A stretch of DNA of 64,000 bases, from the NCBI RefSeq assembly GCF_010586825.1, contig NZ_JAAAGB010000008.1, positions 186,001 through 250,000 on the forward strand, written 5' to 3'. A program made the position numbers and the translations under genes. This DNA is from Draconibacterium mangrovi. Lineage in GTDB: Bacteria; Bacteroidota; Bacteroidia; Bacteroidales; Prolixibacteraceae. Below, piece after piece: positions 1 through 13,097 of this stretch. Under the pieces are notes generated by a model. That model had not been told where the DNA came from, ran no database searches, and saw only the letters and a program-made list of their open reading frames with translations. Each line of letters opens with the position of its first letter. The stretch's first letter is position 1.

Positions 1-791
1 TATAAGTTGTAATCTTTTTCTTCGCAGTCATTTAACGAGTTGTATGGATTGTGCGGCGGGTTCATTGATACAAAAACAGCAAAAGGCTTTTCCGGATCGC
101 GCTGTCCTTTCTCATTTTTCAGATACGCTATTACCTGGTTGGCTTCGTGTTTTGGCGACCATTCTTTCGGTTCAGTTCGTTGCCCCTGATTATTATAATA
201 ATGTGGATCTTTGTGAACATCCCAGGTGCCGTATGAGTACCAATGCTGAAAGCCATGACGGTCTTCTTCGGGAGTATATGCATCCCAGGCAGGAGTACGT
301 GGATCGACATAATTTCCCGGATTTATCGGATCATTTGGTTTCGGATAATCTAAATGCCATTTGCCAAAATACGCAGTATTATACCCCTGCTGATCTAACA
401 CATCGCTAAAACATACGGCATCCTTGCGAAGCGAACTTACCGGACGGTTTGAATTACAATTTAAAGGCACGCCACTCGCCCCGGGAAACATTCCTGTTAA
501 TAAACTTCCGCGGTGAGGGCTACAAATTGGAGCATTGCTAACCATATTTGTTAAAACTACCGCTTCATTGGCAAAACGATCCAGTTCCGGCGTTTCTACC
601 GGGTCTCCAATAGTACGGATTGCATTTTCGTATCCAGGCTTCTCCCAAAAGCCCATTGCCTGCTTACGAAACTGATCGGGAAAAATGTAAACCAAATTTG
701 GCTTAGCCGGTTCGGGATTACTGCATCCGCAAAGAAGAATGCCTACCGTGTAACAGACAATAATCCAGCTATTTTTGATTTTAAATTTCAT
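1..791 (-). CDS. S1 family sulfatase, lipoprotein, C-terminal part outside window
   Basis: Reading leftward from the ATG at 789-791, an open frame runs off the window edge (about 263 codons visible). A lipoprotein signal ends in a lipobox at LLCGC (Cys21 or Cys23). The diagnostic sulfatase signature C-S-P-H-R-G-S-L-L-T-G is at residues 90-100. Cys90 is the residue converted to formylglycine in this family, and the Asp39-Gln40 pair fits the N-terminal metal site. The HDPxF-like half and C-terminus lie outside the window. It would remove sulfate esters from a glycan in the periplasm or at the outer membrane. It follows the GH88 gene by 33 bp and is probably the third gene of the leftward GH2-GH88-sulfatase operon. 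It needs an anaerobic (anSME) or FGE-type maturase, which is not seen here: the FGE-like protein at 25063 lacks the catalytic cysteines. The exact substrate cannot be told. Confidence 0.9.
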   Translation of the reverse strand, partial: MKFKIKNSWIIVCYTVGILLCGCSNPEPAKPNLVYIFPDQFRKQAMGFWEKPGYENAIRTIGDPVETPELDRFANEAVVLTNMVSNAPICSPHRGSLLTGMFPGASGVPLNCNSNRPVSSLRKDAVCFSDVLDQQGYNTAYFGKWHLDYPKPNDPINPGNYVDPRTPAWDAYTPEEDRHGFQHWYSYGTWDVHKDPHYYNNQGQRTEPKEWSPKHEANQVIAYLKNEKGQRDPEKPFAVFVSMNPPHNPYNSLNDCEEKDYNL

Positions 792-824
792 TAGTTAGTT
801 CGTTTATTCGATAGAAAGTTATTT

Positions 825-2036
825 CTAATTGTTATTATCAATATTCTTTAATCTTAAAAGTGCTTCAATAAAATAATAATCGGCATAAACCAGAGGTTCA
901 TCTATTTCGCTATTGTGTGGTACCGAGCCTGTAGAATGTTTTAAAACAAAACCCCAATTCGTTCCGGGTTTAGCCATGTATTGCGAAGAAGCAAGTGAAG
1001 TAAGCAGCTCCCTGGCATATTCCACGTAAGTGTAATTATTGGTAAGCGTCTGTAGTTCGATTAATGCGGAAGCTGTTATAGCAGCAGCCGATGCATCGCG
1101 TGGCTCACCTGTTTTTTCCGGCACATCATAATCCCAGTAAGGAATCAGGTCATCTGCCTGATTGTTATGATTCATAATATATTCAGCAACATTTTGTGCC
1201 TGTTTTAAATAGGCCGGAATACCGGTTTTACGGTAACACATGGTATAGCCATACAATGCCCAGGCCTGTCCGCGTGCCCATGCCGATTCATCAGAATACC
1301 CTTGTGCTGTAGTTTTGTTTCTCACCTTTCCTGTTTTCGGATCGTAGTCTATAACATGGTAACAACTGTTATCTTCCCTGAAATGGTTTGTTAGGGTTGT
1401 AAGAGCATGTTTATTGGCAATGTCTTTATACTTGCTGTCGCCACTAACCTCGCTGGCCCAATAAAGCAACTCCAGGTTCATCATGTTATCAATAATTACC
1501 GGGAATTCCCATTTGTCCTTGCCATGATCCCATGACCGGATACATCCCACAGTTGAGTCAAACCGGCTAATTAATGAATTGGCTGATTGTAAAAGAATGT
1601 TTTGATACGCTTCGTTTTGCTTAATCTCATAGCCTTTTCCATAGCTGCAATACATCATAAAACCTAAATCATGCGTACGTGTATTATATTGCATTGGTTC
1701 TAACTTCGAGGTATATTCTTTAGCGGCAATTTTCCATTTGTCATTTTTTGTATACTCATACATTTGCCAAAGTTCTCCGGGGAAAAAACCACTTGTCCAT
1801 TCCACCAATCGACTCATTTTAATTTTCTCGTTTTCCACCGATCGTGGCGAAACAAAAGTTGCTGTTCGCAGCGAATCGGAAAGATGGAGCTGATAGGATA
1901 ATTGTTCTTCAACCAAGTTTAACAAATCATCGGTTTTAAGCTCAGGCTGGCGGGTATTCACTCCGCAACTAACCATTAAAAACAACAATGCTCCCCAAGT
2001 GAGATTTTTCATATTTGTATTTATTTTTATAATCAT
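825..2036 (-). CDS. Unsaturated glucuronyl hydrolase, GH88 family lipoprotein
   Basis: The 403-residue product has the alpha/alpha-barrel sequence pattern of unsaturated uronyl hydrolases. The two family aspartates are visible: Asp123 in THDLGF and Asp183 in IIDNMMN. Their spacing of 60 residues matches the Asp88/Asp149 pair of Bacillus UGL. Such enzymes hydrate the 4,5-double bond left by polysaccharide lyases and release the terminal unsaturated glucuronic acid. The lipobox is MVSC (Cys24). The first ATG overlaps the stop codon of the upstream GH2 by one base (TAATG). A second Met at residue 9 (start 2012) gives a more typical lipoprotein signal and may be the true start. Context is the GH2 upstream and sulfatase downstream, in one operon with a PL8 elsewhere in the locus. 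GH105 is the main alternative family, but the HDLGF/IDNMMN pattern favours GH88. Confidence 0.9.
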   Translation of the reverse strand: MIIKINTNMKNLTWGALLFLMVSCGVNTRQPELKTDDLLNLVEEQLSYQLHLSDSLRTATFVSPRSVENEKIKMSRLVEWTSGFFPGELWQMYEYTKNDKWKIAAKEYTSKLEPMQYNTRTHDLGFMMYCSYGKGYEIKQNEAYQNILLQSANSLISRFDSTVGCIRSWDHGKDKWEFPVIIDNMMNLELLYWASEVSGDSKYKDIANKHALTTLTNHFREDNSCYHVIDYDPKTGKVRNKTTAQGYSDESAWARGQAWALYGYTMCYRKTGIPAYLKQAQNVAEYIMNHNNQADDLIPYWDYDVPEKTGEPRDASAAAITASALIELQTLTNNYTYVEYARELLTSLASSQYMAKPGTNWGFVLKHSTGSVPHNSEIDEPLVYADYYFIEALLRLKNIDNNN

Positions 2037-4063
2037 TATTCATTTATTACCTTCCAGATGCAAACATCTGTTTTGCGTTTTTTACCTTTACCTGCTTTTA
2101 CTTCAATTTTATTTTCGCCGTTTTGCAACTGCCGTTTCTCCCAAATAAATGTGGCATAATTACCTTGTTGAACTCCCTGAGATTTTCCATTGATAAAAAG
2201 CTCAACTTCATTAAAACTGGAATAAACTTTAATGTCTGTAACATTTGTTTCCCGTTCTGTAAACCGACGGTTTGTAATGTATAGTGTTGGTTCTTTTGTA
2301 TTCCAGTTGGCTTTGTAAAACCAAAAAGCATCTTTTTTTACTTTTCTGTCGAAACTTATTAATCCTTTATCATTCCGCCCGTCTGAGTCACCTTCGGTTC
2401 GGTGGGCAGCGCCAAAGTCAAACATGTTCCAAATGTAAGTGCCCCATAGATACGGTCTGCTGTCAATGGCTTTCCAGTTTTCTTCATGATAGTAAGCCTG
2501 CCATGCTTCGGGATGCCACTTGCTTGTTGCAACCGGTTTTTTTAATTCATTCTCGTGCTGGGAAATACTTGCTCCTGCCCCATATTCACTAATTCCGATA
2601 CATCGGCCTGGGAAATTTTTATGCACCCGATCGGCCCAGTTGCCAATTTCTTCGGGTTTGCCACCATACCATCCGTAATAACGATTCCAGGCAATTAGGT
2701 CAGTAATATGGTTAATTTCTCCGTTAATATTACTTGCAGCAGATGTTATACGCGACGGATCGAGTTGATGAGCCAATGCCTGCAATTCAGCCAGGTACGA
2801 AGCAGGGTTGTCGCCATCTTCTTTTAATTCGTTAAATAGCCCCCAAAACAATATTCCAGGATGATTATAATTTTGTTTAATCATTTCGGTGAGTTGCAGT
2901 TTACCGTTTTCGCGAAATGAAGTTTGATCAACAAAACCTTTATTTCGGTATCCGCCCGGACCAACAAAAGGAATTTCCGACCAAGTTACAAGTCCGGCTT
3001 CGTCGAGTAAATTATAGAAATACTGATCATTAGGATAATGCGCCAGACGAATGGCATTTGCCCCCATTTCCAGAATCAATGCTAAATCCTCGTTGTGGTG
3101 TTGTGGCAAAAGCGCATTGCCAATTTCACTTCGGTCCTGGTGACGACAAACGCCCCTCAGTTGAATATGTTTTCCGTTTAAGAAAACTCCTTGTTCCGGG
3201 TCAACAGAAAAATAGCGTATTCCCAGCGACTGCTTTACCGAATCAATGAGCTGGTTGTTTTCTTTTAGCAGAACTACTGCAGTATACATAAACGGATCGT
3301 TAACCCCATCCCAGAGATGTGGATTTTTGATCTGAAATGGTAGTTTAACTACTGCTTGTCCCGAATGGTTCAATGAAACATTTTTTGTTTTGCTTACCAC
3401 CAGTCGATTATTATCCAAGATTCTCATTTCCAGATCAAACTCACCTCCACTTGCTGAATTAATCCGAATTTCAGATTCGAATTCAGCACTATCTTCAGTT
3501 ACCTGTAAAGGCGTTAAATAAACTCCGGAAGATGCATAATCTAAAGGAGAAACGCACGTACGTGACGTTCTTAATATTGAAACATTACGGTAAATTCCGC
3601 CATAGAAATTAAAATCGCCCAACAGAGGCATTACGTCAAGAAAAAGCGCATTACTTACACGTACTCTAATTTCGTTTTCCTGTCCGTATTTAACGACATC
3701 GGTAATTTCAAAATTAAATGCAGTATAACCACCGCGATGCTCGCCAACGTGTTTACCGTTTATAAAAACATTGGCAACCGTATTTACACCCTCAAATTGT
3801 AAAAACAGGCGCTCCGCTTCCCAATCTTTCGGAATATCAATAATTTTTCGATAAATACCTTCGCCTCTAAAATAGTCGGGATTGCCATTTAGCGCATCCT
3901 TATCATTCCAAGTATGCGGTACATTAACAGATTCCCACACTTCCTTTTTTACTTCGTAGCCGAAGGCAAAGTCCCAGTTTTGGTTTAGCGACACCACCTC
4001 GCGGCTGTAAATGCTAATTATGCCAACGAAAAAGATGGTTAGAAATACTATTGTTCGTTTCAT
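2036..4063 (-). CDS. GH2 beta-glycosidase (beta-galactosidase or beta-glucuronidase)
   Basis: 675 residues with a Sec signal peptide (about 1-20). The order is GH2 sugar-binding jelly roll (about 25-170), Ig-like domain (about 185-285), TIM barrel (about 288-580) and a C-terminal Ig-like domain. The predicted acid/base is Glu412 in FNEL and the nucleophile is Glu493 in ISEYG. A conserved RLAHYP motif sits at 339-344. It is shorter than LacZ-type enzymes and lacks the small-chain domain. It would cleave a terminal beta-linked galactose, glucuronate or related residue in the periplasm. It is the first gene of the leftward operon with GH88 and sulfatase. It is clearly paralogous to the GH2 at 29906: both share VCRHQDR and EDLALI.EMGA segments. 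The specific sugar cannot be read from the sequence. Its upstream region carries a candidate HTCS-box cluster at 4219-4276. Confidence 0.9.
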   Translation of the reverse strand: MKRTIVFLTIFFVGIISIYSREVVSLNQNWDFAFGYEVKKEVWESVNVPHTWNDKDALNGNPDYFRGEGIYRKIIDIPKDWEAERLFLQFEGVNTVANVFINGKHVGEHRGGYTAFNFEITDVVKYGQENEIRVRVSNALFLDVMPLLGDFNFYGGIYRNVSILRTSRTCVSPLDYASSGVYLTPLQVTEDSAEFESEIRINSASGGEFDLEMRILDNNRLVVSKTKNVSLNHSGQAVVKLPFQIKNPHLWDGVNDPFMYTAVVLLKENNQLIDSVKQSLGIRYFSVDPEQGVFLNGKHIQLRGVCRHQDRSEIGNALLPQHHNEDLALILEMGANAIRLAHYPNDQYFYNLLDEAGLVTWSEIPFVGPGGYRNKGFVDQTSFRENGKLQLTEMIKQNYNHPGILFWGLFNELKEDGDNPASYLAELQALAHQLDPSRITSAASNINGEINHITDLIAWNRYYGWYGGKPEEIGNWADRVHKNFPGRCIGISEYGAGASISQHENELKKPVATSKWHPEAWQAYYHEENWKAIDSRPYLWGTYIWNMFDFGAAHRTEGDSDGRNDKGLISFDRKVKKDAFWFYKANWNTKEPTLYITNRRFTERETNVTDIKVYSSFNEVELFINGKSQGVQQGNYATFIWEKRQLQNGENKIEVKAGKGKKRKTDVCIWKVINE

Positions 4064-4218
4064 TTTAAAATCAACAAGTAGCTTTTCATGCTACGTTATA
4101 ATTCATAAACCGTGCGAAAATGTTAGACGTTTAATTAGTTCCTTATACTCAACTAATCTTTAGCCATTTTCACACTACAAGCTTACACCTTGTTGCTGAA
4201 AATATCTTGCAGTTGTGT

Positions 4219-4276
4219 TGCAAGTTCTTTCATATTGGTGCCGAACTTGCACATTTGACGCATGGGTGCAACATGT
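4219..4276. promoter_or_regulatory. Candidate HTCS operator cluster upstream of the GH2-GH88-sulfatase operon
   Basis: A perfect 9-bp inverted repeat TGCAAGTTC (4219-4227) / GAACTTGCA (4243-4251) overlaps GCACATTTGACGCAT (4249-4263) and is followed by TGCAACATGTAT (4267-4278). The GCA(A)CATTTG core also occurs about 90-110 bp upstream of the LacZ-type GH2 and of the first susC. A weak -7 candidate on the minus strand (TAAGCTTG, 4178-4185) lies 60-70 bp downstream of the cluster. Similarity was judged by eye, and the statistical significance is unknown. Confidence 0.35.
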
Positions 4277-4681
4277 ATGAAAATAGCTTCAAAACCGATA
4301 TTCTCTGAAAAGTTTGTTTCGGCAGTGAAAAGGCCTTAACAGTTACTAAGCTATTATACATTGGAATACATAAGTTTATGTCTAGAATGAAATTCGATGA
4401 TATAGTACATTAGACAGAAGTCTGAAGTCTGAGAACGGAAGAAAAAGATTCTACAATGTTTTCCGAACTCCGGTCTACGGTCCAAAAAAAAGAAATTTAT
4501 AGAACGAAAGTAGCTACAATAAAACCTGACTGCAGTGAAGTAATAACGATGTGAATTCAAATTGAGCCTTTTATTCCTCAATCGCCATTAACTCCTGAAT
4601 AATCCAGGACAAGCAATTGCAATTTCAAAGTTTCGCTTAAGGCTTACCCGTAAAAACAATTGAAATATCGAAATAATAGTG

Positions 4682-4715
4682 AAAAAACCGGCTAACTATA
4701 CAAAGCTAACCGGTT
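4682..4715 (-). terminator. Leftward intrinsic terminator without an obvious gene upstream
   Basis: Read on the minus strand, the arms 4705-4715 and 4686-4696 form an 11-bp stem with two G-U pairs and an 8-nt loop, followed by six T residues. On the plus strand the same positions become A-C mismatches, so the structure is optimised for a leftward RNA. No leftward gene lies between it and the HTCS start at 5186. It is either the relic of a lost gene or the end of a small leftward RNA. Confidence 0.6.
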
Positions 4716-5185
4716 AAACTAAACTAAAACTGATGCGTAAAATAGGGCTACCAAAAACTCTATGGACAATTCTAGTTTTAAATATTTACCAATAAATATT
4801 TTGTTTTACTTTTTTACCTCTCCCTAAATAAAATCATCGTTCCTCAATAAAGCCTGACATCTTCCTTCGCCCGGGGAGAAAAAGCGAAACCCCATGGCAA
4901 AGCGTCTGGGAATTCTTTAGATTAAACTTTTCAATGTTTGTACTTTAAAACAGAAGATAGATTTTAAATTGTAAGATTATGGTTTTGTAATGTATTCTGT
5001 TAACACGACCGAATCATTTTTTTACACTAATGTTGCCCTTTAACACATGTGTTTCATTTGTGAAACATTAATGCAAAAAGTTATAATATACGTTAACTAA
5101 ATTTGCAGCGCGTATAGCGTCTTAAAGCATTAAAACAATTAAGACTAAACTGTCGTAATACCTTTGTGAAAACAATTGACTAATT

Positions 5186-8100
5186 TTGAAACAGACTAAA
5201 TTAATAAAACAATTTATTTTGAAACCGTTCCTGATATTATTATTCGTCTTGGTGGCTTCCCAAGCACTATTTGCCAAAGACGTCTCCTTTCAGCAAATTT
5301 CACCCGATGGAGGAATCGTTGTTGGTGGTATTAACGATATCATACAAGACAAATATGGTTATACCTGGGCTGCTACTTCTCAAGGCCTTATTAAATACAG
5401 CAGTGCTGGTTACGAAATCTACAGAAGTCTTGCCGACGATACGCTTTCGCTTGCATCCGACGATATTAATGGTTTCTTCATTGATAAAAATCAGCGACTA
5501 TGGATTGGAACAAGCCTGGGAATTTGCTGTTACAATCCCGATGAGAATAATTTTAATCGATTCCGCTATGTTCTTCCTGATCATTCACTACCCAACCACA
5601 ATGTCAGGCAAATACTCATTGATTCGGAGAATAACCTGTGGATTATTAGTCGACACGGATTAGGAATTATTAATATAAATCAAAAAGTTTATTACCCGGT
5701 AAGTTTCCCTGATGGAGAAATCCCAAATATTATTTGCAAAGATAAAGAAGGAATACTTTGGATAGGCAGTGTGGAAGGCAGTTTGTTTACTATCAACAAT
5801 TCAACATTGGAGGTTCAGCTTGTAATAAAAGGACTGGGTTCGAAAATTAATTCAATTTGTGAAGCAAATGAATTACTTTGGATTGGTACTGAAAAAAACA
5901 GCTTGGAATGCATAAACAAATCAGGCAATATTGTAGCCCACCCAAGTTTCAACAAAGTTATTCCGAAAAACGAAACGATAAGAAAGATTATTCAGTCCCA
6001 CGATGGAAGATTATGGATTGGCACCTACCATGGACTATTCATCTATCAGGATGGAAACGTTTCGCATTACGATTCAAGAAATAACAACTTACCACACACT
6101 TCAATTTATGCTTTATACGAAGATCCGAATTCAGGAATTTGGATTGGAACCTGGTCAGGAGGTATTAGTTATTATAGTCAATTTAAAAATCAATTTACAA
6201 ATTATCGGCATACAAACAGTGCTACCTCGTTAAGCAATAACATTGTTAGTAGTTTTGCCGAGAATCAGTATCAGCAACTTTATGTAGGTACCGAGGTTGG
6301 CGGAATTAACTTCTTTAACCGGGAAGACAAAACGTTTAAAATTATTCCCCTGGATAAGAATTTGAGCGAAGCAAACATTAAATGCCAGACATTCGACAAA
6401 TTTGGAGGCCATTGGGTTGGCACAAATAAAAACGGGCTGTGGTATAAAGCACCGGGAAGACTGTATTTTCAGCATTTTGCAAAAGGAGTAAACGATGGTA
6501 ATCATGTTTCTTTCGACGAAATTTATGATTTGCAAGCCACCGATACAGGGATATGGATTGCAACGCATGGCCGTGGCGTAAATTTCTATAATTTTGCCAG
6601 CGGAAAGATTGAATTTGTAAGCATTTCTTTTGCAGAAAAACACCCAAATAACAACTATGTTAGAACTTTATTCGTCGACAAACATTCGCAGCTTTATCTT
6701 GGAACTTTAAACGGAGCATTTGTTATTAACCTGAAACAAAATGAACTGAAAGCAGATAAAATAATAAACGACTATATCTATTCCATTTTCCAAAAAAGTG
6801 ATGACGAAATTTGGTTTGGGACACGCTCGAATGCAATTTATATCTACAACACCAAACAAAACAAAGTCACACATTTTAATGCCAATGAATTGCTTGAAGG
6901 CAGAGATGTATATGGTATTATTGAGGACGAAACAGGAAAACAATGGATTACTTCCAACAACGGTTTAATCTGTTACAATTCATCAAACAACCAGGCTAAA
7001 CGTTATACCTTCGATGATGGAATTCAGGGGGCACTATTTTCTGCCAATTCTGTTTTTAAAGACAACAATGGATTTTTGTATCTGGGAGGAACAAACGGCT
7101 TTACAGTTTTCAATCCTGAAGGAATAAAACAAAACAATATACCTCCCAAAGTAACGGTTTCAACTGTTACTGTAAATAATAAAAAAACGCTATTTCTCAA
7201 TTGCCTCGATGAGAAAACGATTACATTAGAACCCGATGAAAACACACTCCGAATCAATTTTGTATCAAACAATTATTTGTCGTCGCAAAAAAATCGTTAT
7301 CACTATCGTTTAACAAACTATTTAAACGAGTGGCAAGATTATGGTAGTGAAACAAGTTTACTTTTCGCTAATTTACCGTGGGGAAAATATACTTTCGAAG
7401 TAAAAACAGCAAATAACGATGGGGTTTGGTCTTCAGAAAGTGCCCGGTTGAATATTATTATTTCCAAACCATTTTTTGCATCAAACCTTGCATTGATAAT
7501 TTATTTTTTACTGGTTGGTTTCGTGATTTTTATGATAGTTAGAACAGCTAAAAGAAGAGCTGCTGCACGCGCAGAAATAGAGCGGGAAAGAATGCGCCAC
7601 AAGCAGGAAGAACAAATTCATGAACTAAAACTTCGCTTGTTTACCAATATTTCACACGAATTTAGAACCCCTCTATCGCTGATTACAGGCCCGTCAAAAC
7701 AACTTAAATCCGACAGCTCTTTATCATGGTCACAAAAATCATCGGCAGACATTATTTACAGGAATTCACAACGAATGTTAAACCTTATCAATCAAATTAT
7801 TAATGTTCAAAAAATTGATAAAGGCGTTGAAGAACTGGAATTAGTAAATAACAATATTGTATCATTTATTCATGAATGTTGTAAAAACTTTAACCTCAAA
7901 GCAGAAGAAGAACAAATTAAGTATGAATTTAAAAGTGATTTTGATGTATTAAACATCGATTATGATGAAAAGAAAATTGATTTTATTATTACTAATCTGG
8001 TTTCGAATGCATTTAAATATACCCCAAAGTTTGGAGCGATAAATGTAAAAATTAGCGACACTCCATCAATATCATCCGATTACAGCAACTCCTTTAGTTT

Positions 8101-9205
8101 CGGGAATTCGCCTGAAGGTGAGCGAATAATCATATCAGTGTCAGATACCGGCCCGGGAATACCAGCCAGCGAATTGGCATCTGTTTTTGAACGGTTTAAG
8201 CAAGGTAAGGAACATAAAAGCGGGTCAGGTATTGGACTTCATTTGTGTAAACAATACACCTTGTTACTGCATGGATGCATAAAAGTACAAAGCACAAAAG
8301 ATCGTGGAAGCTGCTTTACTATTGAAATTCCAACTATTCAAAGCGGATCGCGTGTTCTACAAACAAACGATAATATTCCCGGAGAAGTGCTTGAAACGGT
8401 TTCGGTTAATAGCCATGTGGCCTTTTTAAATCGGGCAGATAAAGAATCACAATTCAGCATACTAATTGTAGAAGACAATATTGATCTGGCCCATTACATC
8501 AGCAATTTGTTAAAGGCTCAAAATTTTAAAACTGAGATTTCGCAGAATGGAGAGAATGCACTTACGCTTCTTCTTAAAGATACATTCGATCTGATTATAT
8601 CAGATGTAATGATGCCTGAAATGGATGGTTTCGAATTTTGTTCAAGAGTAAAAAGCGATATAGCGATTTCCCATATTCCAGTAATTCTTTTAACCGCTTT
8701 ATCCACCACACAAAATAAAGTAACAGGGCTTTCAAAAGGTGCTGATGCATACATTACAAAACCGTTCGAAGACGAAATTCTCCTTTCCTATATCTACAAT
8801 CTACTTTCGCAGCGACAACAACTTCACGAATATTTTCTGTCGCAAAACAACGAAGTGCCAAATAGCCAGCTTAATGGCCTGGATAATTATTTTCTGTCGA
8901 AAGTGAATGCTGTGATTGAAAATAACATGGACAATGAAGAACTTGATGTTGAAATGATGATGCAGGAAGTTGGATTTAGCAGAAGTCAGTTACACCGTAA
9001 GTTAAAACAAATAACAAACCATTCAGTTACGGAGTATATTCGGAACTACAGGTTAAAAAGAGCCATTGAGTTAATGAAAACCAATGAATTTAATATTGAT
9101 GAAATATCGTTTAAGGTAGGCTTTAATACGCATTCCTATTTTACACGTTGTTTCAAAAAGAAATATGGGGTAAGCCCTAAAGAATATATAAAGTTAAAGC
9201 TCTGA
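5186..9205 (+). CDS. Hybrid two-component system (HTCS) sensor-regulator
   Basis: 1339 residues in the classic HTCS order: signal peptide (about 1-30), periplasmic two-component propellers with repeated LWIGT-type blades (about 35-650), Y_Y_Y domain (about 680-760), a single membrane segment (about 765-790), a HisKA helix with phospho-acceptor His in SHEFRTP (about 823), HATPase_c (about 930-1060), receiver domain with phospho-Asp in ISDVMMPEMDG (about 1139) and AraC-type HTH (about 1235-1339). It senses an oligosaccharide in the periplasm and activates PUL transcription. The start is TTG at 5186: no in-frame ATG gives a signal peptide, whereas the TTG start gives a good one. It is monocistronic and lies between the two arms of the locus, so it probably controls both. 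Confidence 0.95.
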   Translation: MKQTKLIKQFILKPFLILLFVLVASQALFAKDVSFQQISPDGGIVVGGINDIIQDKYGYTWAATSQGLIKYSSAGYEIYRSLADDTLSLASDDINGFFIDKNQRLWIGTSLGICCYNPDENNFNRFRYVLPDHSLPNHNVRQILIDSENNLWIISRHGLGIININQKVYYPVSFPDGEIPNIICKDKEGILWIGSVEGSLFTINNSTLEVQLVIKGLGSKINSICEANELLWIGTEKNSLECINKSGNIVAHPSFNKVIPKNETIRKIIQSHDGRLWIGTYHGLFIYQDGNVSHYDSRNNNLPHTSIYALYEDPNSGIWIGTWSGGISYYSQFKNQFTNYRHTNSATSLSNNIVSSFAENQYQQLYVGTEVGGINFFNREDKTFKIIPLDKNLSEANIKCQTFDKFGGHWVGTNKNGLWYKAPGRLYFQHFAKGVNDGNHVSFDEIYDLQATDTGIWIATHGRGVNFYNFASGKIEFVSISFAEKHPNNNYVRTLFVDKHSQLYLGTLNGAFVINLKQNELKADKIINDYIYSIFQKSDDEIWFGTRSNAIYIYNTKQNKVTHFNANELLEGRDVYGIIEDETGKQWITSNNGLICYNSSNNQAKRYTFDDGIQGALFSANSVFKDNNGFLYLGGTNGFTVFNPEGIKQNNIPPKVTVSTVTVNNKKTLFLNCLDEKTITLEPDENTLRINFVSNNYLSSQKNRYHYRLTNYLNEWQDYGSETSLLFANLPWGKYTFEVKTANNDGVWSSESARLNIIISKPFFASNLALIIYFLLVGFVIFMIVRTAKRRAAARAEIERERMRHKQEEQIHELKLRLFTNISHEFRTPLSLITGPSKQLKSDSSLSWSQKSSADIIYRNSQRMLNLINQIINVQKIDKGVEELELVNNNIVSFIHECCKNFNLKAEEEQIKYEFKSDFDVLNIDYDEKKIDFIITNLVSNAFKYTPKFGAINVKISDTPSISSDYSNSFSFGNSPEGERIIISVSDTGPGIPASELASVFERFKQGKEHKSGSGIGLHLCKQYTLLLHGCIKVQSTKDRGSCFTIEIPTIQSGSRVLQTNDNIPGEVLETVSVNSHVAFLNRADKESQFSILIVEDNIDLAHYISNLLKAQNFKTEISQNGENALTLLLKDTFDLIISDVMMPEMDGFEFCSRVKSDIAISHIPVILLTALSTTQNKVTGLSKGADAYITKPFEDEILLSYIYNLLSQRQQLHEYFLSQNNEVPNSQLNGLDNYFLSKVNAVIENNMDNEELDVEMMMQEVGFSRSQLHRKLKQITNHSVTEYIRNYRLKRAIELMKTNEFNIDEISFKVGFNTHSYFTRCFKKKYGVSPKEYIKLKL

Positions 9206-9584
9206 ATAATACCGATTACCCAAAAATATATGAATTATATTCAATACCAATACTTTTATACTGCCTTCTAAAAAGTTTTGAGCCTCAAGCATTATATAGT
9301 ATTGGTTGCTACCCCAAACCTGCCTCGCCAGTAGTTCCCGAAAGTTGTATCGTATAACTAATTCTTTTCCCGACCAATTCTCTTTTAGTCCTAAGTCATT
9401 TGGGGCAAGCTACGCGTTCATGGCACTCGATAGTTAACAAAAACATTTTCGTTTCTTACTTTACAAGGCAAACAAACATCCAAGGATACCAATAATTACC
9501 TAATAGTCTATTTTTTCCATCGACTATTAAATTAGTATCGTTTTATGTTTTGTTATGCATAATACAAAATTTAAATGCGTACTA
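9206..9584. other. Convergent intergenic region after HTCS, no gene seen
   Basis: The 379-bp gap lies between the ends of the rightward HTCS and the leftward LacZ-type GH2. It contains inverted repeats ACCAATACT (9246-9254) / AGTATTGGT (9298-9306) and TAATAGTC (9501-9508) / GACTATTA (9522-9529). Neither is followed by a convincing T-run, so I do not call a terminator. No coding remnant is recognised. Confidence 0.4.

Positions 9585-13097
<3,513 letters not shown>

Larger units (their letters stand above)
4064..5185. other. 1.1-kb intergenic region, partly structured, no convincing gene
   Basis: This divergent region lies between the leftward GH2 operon and the rightward HTCS gene. The leftward 75-codon frame at 4354-4581 has low-complexity, unlikely protein and is not called. 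The region holds repeat-like sequence at 4413-4481 (two tandem GAAGTCT units and a degenerate inverted partner), a leftward terminator at 4682-4715, a fold-prone GC-rich patch at 4866-4910, and dyads at 5043-5066 (ACACATGTGT followed by GTTTCA-TTTG-TGAAAC). TAAATTTG at 5098-5105 and TACCTTTG at 5159-5166 both fit the Bacteroidota -7 consensus for HTCS transcription, but neither has a clear -33 TTG. Confidence 0.5.

Noticed and set aside
44-409. Rightward 121-codon frame
   Set aside because: It is the complement of the sulfatase gene, whose frame is open from 791 to the window edge with a full CSPHR motif.
4413-4481. Possible MITE-like inverted repeat with GAAGTCT units
   Set aside because: The arms match at only about 9 of 14 positions and no target duplication was found. 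Noted only as repeat-like sequence.
4354-4581. 75-codon leftward ORF
   Set aside because: Unusual Phe/Tyr/Arg-rich composition, no family resemblance, lies in repeat-like non-coding sequence.
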